From: Lindgomyces ingoldianus
Lineage: Eukaryota > Ascomycota > Dothideomycetes > Pleosporales > Lindgomycetaceae
DNA length: 64,000 nucleotides
Assembly (NCBI RefSeq): GCF_010093535.1
Contig: NW_022985165.1
Coordinates: 2,112,769 to 2,176,768 of the forward strand
Direction of reading: 5' to 3'
Below are positions 48,697 to 59,349 of the stretch, in pieces. Position 1 is the first letter of the stretch. Each line of letters opens with the position of its first letter. A program made the position numbers and the translations under genes. Under the pieces are notes generated by a model that saw only the letters and a program-made list of their open reading frames with translations, was not told the DNA's origin and did not search any database.

Positions 48697-49026
48697 ATGG
48701 CCACCCAGCCTCCTTGAGACGCGACAGTCGTCCTTCAAGACCACACCGACTACAGAGCCTGGATGATGCAGCTGCAATCGAGATGTGTAGCGCACGGCAT
48801 CTGGCCGCAAGTGGATCCTAAGTTGACCATCCAAATGATCTCCAAACTAAGAGCTCCAGAGATGCTGCTAATAGCTAAGTTTTCACCAGCCTCTAACGTT
48901 AAAACGCCTACGCACCTAAACAAGCTATTAACAAGCAGTGTTAGAGCCTTTAAAAAAGCTATTAAATACTATAAGATTAAGGCTAACAAGTATAAGAGTA
49001 ACAGACATAATTATAAAAGAGAGTAA
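48697..49026 (+). pseudogene. Start of gag of copia element E
   Basis: ATG at 48697 gives MATQPP, a TGA (probably CGA to TGA), then DATVVLQDHTDYRAWMMQLQ and a run through HGIWPQVDPKLTIQMISKLR. This is the N-terminal gag pattern of copia elements (YRAW...VA..G.W..VDP). From about 48860 the sequence becomes AT-rich and the protein loses sense. One premature stop lies near the start. Confidence 0.7.
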
Positions 49027-52000
49027 TTAAGCTTCTAACAGATTATTATCTTTATCTAGTTAATAGTCAGCCCGCATCTACAGTGTACATGCTGTTCCCT
49101 AGATTAACTACTTAGACAGTAAATTACAAACCTTAAAGCTATAGTAGGTGTTAATAACTAATTTAAACAAGAACGCGCGCGCAACTAATATAATGCATCC
49201 CTAAAGCTGCTAAGAAACGCGAGCATATAGGACCTGTAGCTAGCAGAGTATGACTACGCTGCTATAGAAGCGGAGACACAAAATGTTCTAGAAACAACAC
49301 AGTTTAATGCTATTGCAAAGGACTTTTTAACTACTATAAATAAAGTTGCCTCTTATTAGTCTACAACTTTTTAGGAAAGTAGACAGTTTACACTAAACAT
49401 AAATTAAAAAGAAATAATAAAGCGCTTTTAAAAACATATAATGTTAAATTATCTAATATATATAAGAAAGCATAAAGCTGCCTTTATAATAAATAACTTG
49501 TTATACTTTACTAAAAGTAGGAAAACTACCTAGGGCATAAATAAAGACGCCTGTAGTACAGAAGTTGCAATGTTAAGAAAATAGAGTAAACCTTAACATT
49601 AATGTTATTAAGAAGATAATAGGAAGTTATTTTTAAGCTAAAAACTTACTAAAATAAAAGGCACTAAATGTTCTACATATAGACATATCTATGCACTAAA
49701 GGACTACTTTTATGTCTATCTAGACAGAGCACTAGACTAGTAGATGCTAAATAAGAAAGTTAAAGAGCTTGTAGCATTAAAGTGTAAGCATAACTTAAAA
49801 TTTTAAGGCCTACTAAAAGAGCAGTGTAGACATAATTTAAGAATACTAATTTTAAAGAGTTTATATACACCTATGCTAGAGATATAAGAAGACTAACTTA
49901 AAAGCTAGAAAGTATTAAGAGTTAAGGTAGCTGCATTACTAGCTATAGTTAATTTAAACTAGAATAGATATCTGCTAAGAGAATTATTTATCCTTAACTT
50001 AAGCTTAATATGCTATATTATAAATAATTTTAATTAGATCTATAACTATTATTTACTAACACTAAAAGACTTTATCTAGTTTAGAAACTCTTATGTATAA
50101 ATTTAAAGCTATAAATTAATTACACTAAGCTTAAAAAGTAAGCATAAAACACATAGTTAAGCATATAGTCTTATACTACATAACACTACACTGTGCCTAG
50201 ACCTGCTGTGTAACCTAGTCTTGTTCTGCCTACTACAATAAAAAAGAATTTAGTAGGACACATAAGCAAAGCTAACTGCTTTAAAGGCTTTAAATAGGAT
50301 AATAATTAAAGATTTTATAAAGATCTATAGCTAATAAGTGTTAGAGTACTATCTACTATAAAAGGGCTTATATTATACACACATAATTAACATAAGAACT
50401 AAATGTAGTTTATAAAAAGCATTAGTAGAGCTATAGCATAAGCGTCTAGAACACCTTAGACTAGCTACACTTTAACACTTTATACAGTAAGCTAAGGGGG
50501 TGTAAATTAAAGAAATTATAACAGTTTAATGTAACTTATGTAGTAAAGCTAAAATATAATAATAAATTAGCTACACACTATAAATTAGTAATAGTAGACT
50601 TAGTAAAAGACTGTTAATTAATTTCTATGCATATAAAGCATAAAGCATTATAAAAGAGCAAAGTTAAATGTTAATTACTAATAAGTATTTTAGCCTTTAG
50701 TAAAACCTCTACTTTAAAAATAATAAGCCTACTAAATTAATTATTAAAGCTTTTATAATCTTTATCTTTTTTCTAAAGAACTATTATAACATTACTATAA
50801 AAGTTATTAAAGCTAATAATAAAATTATAATAGTAAAACTAAAGGTAAAACGCTAGCTAGCATTGCATAGAATAACTGTTAAGCCTTTAGCACTAGATAC
50901 ATAAGCCTAGAACAGAGAAGCTAAACGCTTAAAGAGTGTAAATAAGAAGAAGTTATAGGCTATATAACTAGATGCTAACCTACTATAGAACATATAGCTA
51001 TATATTACTAGAGCAGGCGTATACCTATACAATTAGACGCTAAACTATGCTAATAACTAAAAGACACTATACAAAATCTTCTTTACATAAGCAGCTTTAA
51101 ATAATAAAGTTATTATGTTAATTTAAAAGCTAAGTTTTACACATTTAAGAGCCTATAGCTATAAAGCATTTATAATAACTAATAACACACATTAGAATAA
51201 ATCTAAGCTACAGAGGCTAGACCTAAAGGCGTAGATTAGATATCTAGTTAGGTACTAATTATTAAACATCTACTGTGTATAGATACTACTACTAGCAAAA
51301 GTAATCTATACATGTAATGTTATTTTTAACAAACACTTAATTTTTAGTAGTAAGCCTAAAGACCTAATAAATAACTTTATGTATAACATAGTAAAAAAAA
51401 TTACTATATGCATTAAAATAATTAAGCTTCTAACACCTAGTTATTAGCTAAAAATAAAGTTATTTTATAAAAACAACACTATAAATAATACATTAAATTT
51501 TAATAAAGTAGACCTACTAGGCTACTATTAAGAAAGAAAGATTAGAAATAACTATCTATCTTCTCTAAATACTCTACTACCTGTAGCATTACTTATGCAG
51601 TTAATAGCTAGAGCAGCACTAAAGCTAAGCTAAATAAAGTTATTAAAGACTATACTATAAGCTACAGCTTTTATAGCTAGCATAAGATTTAAAAGTGTAA
51701 GAAAGCATAGTAGTAAGACACTAAATAAAGTAGCATTAATAAAGATACTATCTAAAAGAAAGACACCTTATAAAAGCTAGCTACTACCTCTACTATTAAC
51801 TTAAAAGTAACTAGAGGAGCACTCTCTACATAAGATGTTTAAGGCAGCAGAAAGAACGCACCTAGATAGTTATTAGATAATAAAATTTTAAACAGAGGTC
51901 TAGACAAAGCTAATTAAGGCAGCTAGACAGCAGATTCTAGATTGTATGTAGGTGTACACCTACAAGCTTAATAAGCACTATAGATTGCAAAGATGTAAAG

Positions 52001-52689
52001 CGCAACTAGTAGTCTATAGCAATTAATAGAGAAACATTACTACACAAGACACCTATGCTGCCACCCTAGCAAAACACTTATTTTAAATGCTAATAGTAAT
52101 ATCTGCACGCTTTAACCTAGAGCTTAAACAATACAACATAACTAACGCGTTTATACATGCAGTAATTAACCACAATATCTATATGCAGATGCTAAAAGGC
52201 TATTAGAAACTAAGTATAATACTAAAGCTTTAAAAAGCACTATATAGCCTATAAATTTTTTTTCTACTTTAGCAACACTATTTTATAATAACTTTTAAAG
52301 GCCTTAGGTTCTTAGCTGTTTTACATAAACTCTACTACATAACTAAAGCTAGAATATTTGTCTTTTTCTACGTAGACAACTTTATTATTGCGTACAGAAA
52401 AGGCTCTAAAGCAGATGCACAGCGTGTAGTAGACTAGTTACAAGAGAAGTATACTTTAATAAAAGGCAAAAACCTATAATAGTTTCTAAAAGTTAAGATT
52501 ATTAGAGATTAATAGTAACAAATAATTTAGCTGTTATAGGCCTTATATATTAATAAGATAGCTAGGCTAGCTAATAGAAAGGACCTGCAGCATGCTACAC
52601 CTATAAGTAGAATTAAACTTATGCTGCAATCTAGTTTTGCAACCCTATTAAAGGTAAATTAATATTAGCAGAAGATTAGATCTCTGCTC
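49027..52689 (+). pseudogene. Heavily mutated gag-integrase-RT interior of element E
   Basis: AT/TA-rich with stops in all frames. Fragments remain: YMQMLKGY near 52181 and FVFFYVDNFIIAY-like sequence near 52345-52395, where the copia RT box YVDD appears as YVDN. The order, gag first and RT/RNase H last, fits copia. Confidence 0.6.
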
Positions 52690-53449
52690 TTTGCAGCAGT
52701 TACTACAAGACTAGACATTGCCTTTGCCACATTACGCCTCGCACAGTTTCTCACAAATCCCGCATCTAACCATCAGGATGCAGCTGATCGAGTCATCCTG
52801 TACCTACATGCGACACAGACGTACGCACTCTAATTAGGAGGAGAAGACTACTTTGTAGTAGCAAGCAATGCGTTATTTATAAATAATACACTAAATAAGA
52901 AGAGCTTTTAAGGCTACATTATTTAACTATTTAGCAAATAGATTGCATAGCAAGTAAATAAACAAAATATAGTTACAACATTAACAACAGAAGCAGAATT
53001 ACTTGCACTGTTCTAAGTTGCTAAGGAAGCTATGTTTACAAAAATGCTTCTTAACAAACTACAGGTTAAGCTGCCTAATTTAACTATTATAATCTAGTGC
53101 AACAACAAGCAGACAATCTAACTAGTAAACAAAGAGATATCTTAACTTTAAACTAAGCTCCAACATGTCAACATCTATAACTACTGGCTCTAACAGGAAG
53201 TCTCTCAACAAACAATTAAGGTTGTCCATGTCCCCTCCAGCGAGATGCTTGCGGACAGACTCACTAAAGCGCTTCTAGTTAGCAAATGGCCAAGCTTTCT
53301 TTAGCAAATTCGGCTAGTTAACGTCAGGGAGAGGATAGTCAGTCAGGAAGCGGATATGGAAGAGATTGAAGCAAGAATGGAAGCCCTGGAAGCATACTAA
53401 GGTTGCGCAATCAGGAACCAGCTTAAAGCATGTCCAAGCTGAGGGGGTG
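52690..53449 (+). pseudogene. Nearly clean RNase H end of the element E polyprotein and polypurine tract
   Basis: Readable copia C-terminus: LRLAQFLTNPASNHQDAADR, LYLHATQTYAL, then a mutated middle, then VHVPSSEMLADRLTKALLVS and ERIVSQEADMEEIEARMEAL up to a stop at about 53398. The tract GAGGGGG at 53441-53447 lies three bases from the LTR and serves as polypurine tract. Several frames are locally open because mutation is light here. Confidence 0.72.
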
Positions 53450-53800
53450 TGTCAGATTTGCGCACCTACTGTCAAGACAGGAGGAACGCTTGTCGAAAGC
53501 TGCTACATAGTACGAGCAATAAGCTCGAACAGTAAATTGCAGCAAATTGCAGCAAATTGCAGCATGTTGCAGCAGTTTGCAGCAAATTGCAGAAAATTGC
53601 AGCATTTTGCAAGCTGGTCGCGCATAGGGCAAGTGCGCGAGGGACTCGGATCGGCAAAACAAAAAGCCGAGCAACACAAGTAGAGCAGAAAAAGGATCGA
53701 TAAATCAAGACAATGAATACAATCAATCAATCATCCTATACATCATATCCAAACCCATCATTCATCTCAGGAAGCCTAGAAACAGTGCTTTAATCTGACA
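53450..53800 (+). repeat. 3' LTR of element E
   Basis: 351 bp, TGTCAGATTTGCGC to TTTAATCTGACA, essentially free of C-to-T decay. It includes the 10-bp tandem array at 53531-53610. Overlapping open frames on both strands here are only consequences of the array and the clean sequence. Confidence 0.9.
53531..53610 (+). repeat. Tandem array of a 10-bp unit in the element E LTR
   Basis: Eight consecutive 10-bp units, consensus AGCAAATTGC, with one to three substitutions each. The array lies in the middle of the LTR. The same place in the 5' LTR is the N gap, so the array probably caused the assembly failure. Confidence 0.9.
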
Positions 53801-53805
53801 CTAAT

Positions 53806-55716
53806 ATTTAGACATTTAGAAATAAGCACCCTCTAGAAGAAACTAAGGGCTGCTATACTATAAAGAATACTAAAGATAAAACAACTGTGCACTAAAGTGC
53901 TTAGAAAATGTAATATTTATAATAAGAATAACTTATAAAAGCATAAGGCCTACAGATACTTACAACTAATTAAAGCTCTAAAGCAACTATAAATAATAAT
54001 TATAATAGACTTTATTATAAGACTACCCCTGTCTAAGAAACTAAGCACAGAAAGAATATGTAATATAATTATAGTAACCTTTAACAAAACTACTAAATAT
54101 TTGCACACCTAGCTATTAGAAAAGATAATAACAGCTAAAAAATTTATTTATAAATTAAAATAAAATGTAATATTAGTATATAGGTGCCTTAAGATTATTA
54201 TCTTTAACTAAGATAAGCTATTTACTAGCAAATTCTAGAAAGCAGCTATGCAGCACCTTAGTATAACACATAAACTGTCTATAGCGTACTATCTGCAGAC
54301 AGACAGCTAGACAGAAAAAGTAAACACTAAAGTAGAAAAGTATCTTAGAAAGTATGTTTCCTATACTTAGTGCAATTAGGTAGAATAGTTCTTAATAGCA
54401 TAGCTAGCTATTAACAATGTAGAATTAGCTATAATAAAGAAAACACTATATAAAGCTAATTTTAGGTACAACCTTTACTTTACACTGTAAGGAAATTAAC
54501 CTACAGACCTATAAAAATTAATAGACTAGTTATTAAGCCTATAAAGTATATATAAGAAGTTAGCACTAGAAGCTAAATCTAGCAAGGAAATAATAAAAAA
54601 GTATGTAAATAAATTATAATAACTAGAACTAGAAATCTACCTAGAGGACTACATATATTTTAATACTAAGAACTTAAAAATATCTAGACCCTTAAGAAAG
54701 CTAGTAAAAAAAAGAATAAGACTATATAAAGTTTTATAAACTTAATAAAATAATTGCAAACTTAAGCTTCCTCTACACATAAAAATACACCTATAGTTCT
54801 ACATCTCTAGACTAGAAAAAGCACTTAAAGAGATTCCTTTATCTATGTAAAAATAAAAAGACAAAGAAACAGAATATAAAGTTAAACACATTATTAGTAA
54901 TTAAAAAAATAAAAAGAAATTTTTAGTAAAATAAAAAAAGTAGCTTACTAGTAAAAACACATAAAAACTAGCTAAGAATTTATAGAACACATAGCTATTA
55001 GTATAAAAGTACTTTTAAGCTTGTCTAAAAGAAACTAGCTAAGTAATAAAGCACTTATATTAAAAAAAACAGCTATATTATTACTAGATAGCAGCAGCTT
55101 TTAGAGACAAGTCTTAGCTAATAAGGGCTGCAAAGAGGAACAGCTCTTTACTTTAGCCTTAAGAGCTTTTATCTTATTTAAGAAGAAAAGGTCTCTTTTT
55201 AAGTACTTTACACATTAAGCCTTTAGTAGGTCTAGTAACTTTTAAATATAATCTTATTTAGAACACTCTCTAGCTGTCACCTCTAGTGTCTTCTAGACCT
55301 AACGCAACATCTCTTTACTAAGCTCCTACTTATAAACTCTTATAGTAGTAGCCTTTTAGAGAAGTGTTTCTCTCTTCTTCTCTAACTAATCCTACATAGC
55401 ATTAGAAATAAAAGTGTTACATTTACTATACTTTTTTACACACTTAACATATTTATTTAAGGACAAAGTTAACACATAAGATAACTTTAATAACTAGTAA
55501 GTGCTATAGGGTTTTATCTTTATCTAATAGAGAGAATTAAAATAGAGAGTAACATAAGAATAGTAGAATAAATAAGACTAGCAAGCTATTTAGTATATAA
55601 AAAGTAAATGTTAAGGACACTATTTAGTAGGTAAGCGCTTACTTTATAAATAAACTTTTACTAACACACTTATGTAAGCAAAGCAGCAAGGACGCTGCTA
55701 AGGAGAAGAGGCAGCG
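53806..55716 (+). pseudogene. Decayed integrase and 3' interior of gypsy A1
   Basis: Integrase core: IIIIDFIIRLPLSKK (about 53996-54040), FTSKFWKAAMQHLSITHKLS and AYYLQTDS*TEKVN (about 54220-54325). The last is the signature YHPQTDGQTERVN with H-to-Y, P-to-L, G-to-S and Q-to-stop, all single C-to-T or G-to-A changes. Downstream sequence to 55700 is non-coding. A purine tract (AAGGAGAAGAGG, about 55700-55711) precedes the 3' LTR. Confidence 0.78.
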
Positions 55717-56306
55717 TGTTATAGTCTATAGTTAGACTAGCGTAACTCTACTAGCAGTGCTCTACAATCTAGCTAGATTAGGGCAGGGCTTACTTATAGA
55801 CTAGTTAGGGGACACAGACGCAGCACAGCTGCCTGCAATAATAGAGGAATACGTTGTCTAATAAGAAGACAGGCTGCAAGTTAAGGGAGCTTAAGGGAGC
55901 TTAAAAAGCTCTTCTTAGCAGGCTCTTATAAACTCCTCCTGCTCCCCTTAGCACCTCTATATATGTATATAATGCCTATATTAAATAAACCTTAAAAAGG
56001 TGTGTTTAACATTTAGTTTATTCTTTACATAGACTAAGTAGCATTTAGCTTTCTAAAGAGCTTTAATACTATTTATATATCTTACACTATATATACCTCT
56101 AATTCTGTCTAACAGGGCTGTTTAACCTAGCCTCTCTACTGCTGCATACAGGGCAAACTACAATCTAGTCACCCTCCTCTCCTCTAATAGCCCATTAGCC
56201 TGTACGTAGGACTGTACACCCTACCAGTTGGCCCCTATCTCCCGTCCTACTTTCCTGTAGGAATATTATAAGACCCGAGTGCTTCCATGAAGCAAGGATT
56301 GTAACA
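55717..56306 (+). repeat. 3' LTR of gypsy A1
   Basis: 590 bp, TGTTATAGTCTATAG to AAGGATTGTAACA. The inner end is mutated and the outer end is clean, the opposite of the 5' LTR. Confidence 0.92.
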
Positions 56307-56311
56307 TTAGT

Positions 56312-56623
56312 GTAGTGCTAGCTAAGGTATAGAAGTAAGTAATGCTAGTATATTTAGTGTTATTAGCAGTATTATATTTAGTCTGCTTCTATGTAAAGCC
56401 TTATATAGTAATAAAGGTTATATATAAAGCCTTTTTAGTATAATTACTTTTTTTTATGTTATATTATATAGCTTTTAAGCTTAGGTACCTTTAGTGCCTA
56501 GCTATAGTGTAATTTTTTTATTCTTTAGTACTTATATAAGCTCTCTTTTAAATGCGTAGCTAAGTGCTAAAAAGTCTTATAGTGTCTATTTTTTAAAATT
56601 TTTTATATATAAACTTAAAAGGG
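56312..56623 (-). mobile_element. Interior segment of element C between A1 and the second Fot1-like transposon
   Basis: It continues the sequence that stops at 43278. It is AT-rich and stop-filled, probably gag or 5' untranslated sequence of C on the minus strand. It ends at the TA target of the transposon. Confidence 0.5.
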
Positions 56624-56625
56624 TA

Positions 56626-58488
56626 ACGTACTTCATAGGCGAGTTGCTCACACACCTGAGTCGCTTACTTTTGCTAAGACCCCACCCTAACAAACTCTAT
56701 TATAGCCTATAACAACCCGCTCTAGCACTATATAGTACAGTACAGCCTAGAATATTATTTAGATACTACTTTTACTTCTTGCTTACATGTTTGCGTGTTA
56801 TGCCTAGTCTAATTGCACTATCTGCAGCGCCTTTAGAATAGCTTACCTACTTTAGCTTGCACCTGCTTCTTTGCCTTTTTCCTATTACTGTGCGCTTTAA
56901 ACTTCTTTAAAGCTGTTAATTATAGGCTTTTTTAAATTATTAAAGTTTTTTTTACTTTAATTTACTTTTTTTTATATAATTTATATTATGTAGTAGCCTT
57001 ATTAGCTGCTTAAAGCTTAGTAATTTCTTATTACACTAACACTAGCTTATATATAATTATTACTGCCCTTTTTAAGACTTTCTTAAACACTTTAACTATA
57101 GAAGTTAGTAAACTATTTATATACTTCTAAATTCTTATTTTTATAAGCATTAATTATAACCTAAGTTCTAAGGTATTACTTAGAGTTTATAACTGCTAAG
57201 GCTTGTTATATATAAGTAGTAGTAGTAATAAAGTGCATAACTTTATATTAAGGCCTATTATAACTTATTATAAGTTAAAAGGAACTAATCTAGCGCCTTA
57301 AAACCTTTTTTAGATATTACTAAAAGTAATTATAGCATTATAGGCTACTTTAAAGCATAGTAAGAACTTTATTTTTATAATATAAGTAATTTAGTTGTGT
57401 ATAAGGTTTTTAGCTTAGCGCTTATACACTTTTTTTAAAAGAGTAAAATAACTTACATTAAGTAGCTATAAAAAGTGTAATAAGTAAAAAAGTATATAAA
57501 TAGTAATAATTTTATTATTTTTATAGTATTACTAAAAATAAAGTAAGTTATAGCTTTTATAGCTGTTAATAACTAGTAAATAGTAGCTGCTAACAGTACA
57601 CTTCTTTATATACACATTAAAGTGCTTTAACTAGTCTAGACTAAGCTAATTAGTAGTCTAGCTACGCTTAAAGATTATAATAACTTAATTCTAAAGTAAA
57701 TTTTTTTTATACTAGTTTAAAAGGTAGTTGCTACTCTAAAAAATAATAAAAAGTAAAATAGCCTACTTTTTAGCATTAATACCTTAAATAGCTATTGTCT
57801 ACTTCTAGTTACCTAGCTAGACTGCTTTTAGCTGTCCTTATCTTTCTAAACTTATAACAACTACTCTAGTAGATATCTAGCCTATTATAAACCTTATTTT
57901 ATTAAAGTTGTATGTGTTGTTATTTTAGATGCTATACTTAGCTTTAATATTCTTTATAAGGTTAAACTAGCTTTAAATTACTATAAGATTTTTATAAAAA
58001 GCTTTTTTATAGTTATACTTATGCTTAAACTTTACTTTAAGCTTTAAGTAACACTTAATAAATATATTAAGCTAGTTTATGCTAATATAGCCTATATTAC
58101 ACTTAGCATGTAAAGAATTAGCTATATTAGCTATAGCTACTAGCTAGGGGGGAAATCCTTGCGCATTTAGCTTAAGTATGTGCTAAATAATTACCTACTC
58201 TTTGTTATTATCTAGCTTTTATAAGTTAGCTATATAATTAGCTTAAAAAAGTTGTCTAGTGTATTAGTTACTTATTATCTTTTAAAAGACTTTATAGATA
58301 GCTATAGTGTGTTACTTAAAAAGTGTTATGTTTTATTTAAAAGCCTAAAGTGTAAGCTGCATCTAACATTTTTTTAACATATTTAAGTAGTATTGTTAAG
58401 AATGCATTAGTGTAGAAAGAGTAGTGTAGTAGAGTCTTAGCAAAAGTAAGCAACTTAGGTGTGTAAGTAACTTGCCTATAAAGTACGT
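56626..58488 (-). mobile_element. Fot1/Pogo-type DNA transposon, copy F2, decayed
   Basis: 1863 bp with terminal inverted repeats of about 50 bp (ACGTACTTCATAGGCGAGTT on the left, its mutated complement at 58469-58488) and TA on both sides (56624-56625, 58489-58490). The terminal repeat sequence differs from F1, so it is a different family of the same group. Minus-strand reading near 57.0-57.12 kb gives FKKVLKRAVIIIYKLVLV with stops, then a Lys/Leu-rich tail, similar to the C-terminal coiled segment of Pogo transposases. The left inverted repeat is clean; the right one is heavily C-to-T changed. Confidence 0.75.
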
Positions 58489-58490
58489 TA

Positions 58491-59064
58491 GCACTCTTTT
58501 AAGTTATTATATGTAGATTAGTAATTATGTAACTTATATATAATTAAGTTTATAAGCTTATTAAAGCCTTTAACATGTTAATCTTATTATTCTAGTACTC
58601 TAGGCTAGTCTTATTTTATAGTGTTACCTCTAATATCTCTATGTCCTTTATAAGTTATTTATATAATAGAAATTATTTCTTATTCTTCTTATTATTACAT
58701 AGAGTTATTAGTTACTAGTAAAATTTTATTATAATAGTATAGTTAATTACTTTTCTAGTAAATTATGCAGGTACTGCTGTTATCTAGCTGCTAGGTTATG
58801 CAGCTTTAATAGCTTTAGTGTGCGCCTTACACTATCTCCTTCTTACTTTATACAGTAGCAGAGCTTACTGTATAATGTAAAGGATTAATCTGCTATTATC
58901 TAGCTGCTAGGTTATATAGCTTTAATAGCTTTAGTGTGCATTTTACACTATCTCCTTCTTACTTTATCTAAAAGATAAGTAATAAAATAAAGTACTTTAT
59001 AAAGTATAAGTACTTTATTATTACTTTTACTAATTTATAGTTAATTAAATTAACTACTAATTAG
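58491..59064 (-). mobile_element. Interior segment of element C next to its right LTR
   Basis: Stop-filled AT-rich sequence adjoining the LTR at 59065. On the minus strand this is the 5' leader and gag start. It contains a tandem duplication at 58774-58975. No readable domain was found. Confidence 0.5.
58774..58975. repeat. Tandem duplication with 116-bp period
   Basis: CTGCTGTTATCTAGCTGC at 58774 recurs as CTGCTATTATCTAGCTGC at 58890. The following 70 bases (TTTAATAGCTTTAGTGTGC, CACTATCTCCTTCTTAC) repeat with only C-to-T/G-to-A differences. The second unit is partial, about 86 bp. Confidence 0.8.
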
Positions 59065-59344
59065 TGTTAAATAGGCTCTAACAGCTAGCTGCTTATAGTA
59101 TAAGCACTTAAGTAGCAAAAGTAAGAGTAGTGTATAGTGTGCACAGTGTATAAGGTAGGTAAGGTAAAGGTAATATGTTTCTAGTTCTATTGCTCTTATC
59201 TTTTCTTTGTACAGAGGAAAAGGGGGATATCTAGATGTTTGTGCACAGAGGTTCGCGCACAAGCATCATGTGACATAGATACGTGGTCCTGCTCGTGCGC
59301 GATCGCTCGTATCCAGACCGTGACGCTGCTGCTGCGTACAGACA
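59065..59344 (-). repeat. Right LTR of element C
   Basis: 280 bp, TGTTAAATAGGCTC to GCGTACAGACA. The outer (right) third keeps GC-rich sequence (GTGCGCGATCGCTCG) where the left LTR reads TACGTAATTACTTA. An open 70-codon minus frame here is incidental. Confidence 0.85.
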
Positions 59345-59349
59345 AACAT

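Larger units (their letters stand above)
48414..53800 (+). mobile_element. Ty1/copia-type element E (plus strand) inserted in gypsy A1
   Basis: LTRs lie at 48414-48664 (shortened by an assembly gap) and 53450-53800, with target duplication CTAAT at 48409-48413 and 53801-53805. Gag starts near 48697. The C-terminal RNase H region reads FAAVTTRLDIAFATLRLAQF and IKVVHVPSSEMLADRLTKAL at 52690-53290, as in copia polyproteins. A G-rich polypurine tract precedes the 3' LTR. Both ends are nearly intact, but the 3.8 kb between is AT-rich with stops. It is the youngest level of the nest. Confidence 0.88.
43279..56306 (+). mobile_element. Gypsy A1, full-length Ty3/gypsy element (plus strand) carrying a copia insertion
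   Basis: 590-bp LTRs lie at 43279-43868 and 55717-56306, with target duplication TTAGT at 43274-43278 and 56307-56311. Removing the inserted copia element (48414-53805, including one target copy) leaves about 7.6 kb in protease, reverse transcriptase, RNase H, integrase order, which is Ty3/gypsy. It is inserted in element C and is the same family as A2 and A3. All reading frames are destroyed by transitions, so it cannot move by itself. Confidence 0.9.
32209..59344 (-). mobile_element. Copia-order LTR retrotransposon C (minus strand), host of several insertions
   Basis: LTRs of 280 bp lie at 32209-32466 plus 38132-38153 (split by gypsy-B copy 2) and at 59065-59344. The flanks AACAT at 32204-32208 and 59345-59349 are identical, which proves one insertion event. 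Without younger elements the interior is 38154-42779, 43091-43278, 56312-56623 and 58489-59064. Minus-strand reading gives integrase-end motifs (about 40.75 kb) before the RNase H-type block (about 38.95 kb). The order integrase then RT/RNase H is that of copia-type polyproteins. All domains are broken by stops. Confidence 0.82.

Noticed and set aside
53531..53610. CRISPR-like array
   Set aside because: Contiguous 10-bp units without spacers in a fungal LTR; a minisatellite.
53366..53730. Overlapping open frames on both strands as small genes
   Set aside because: They lie in the clean LTR of copia E and its 10-bp array, whose period keeps frames open by chance.
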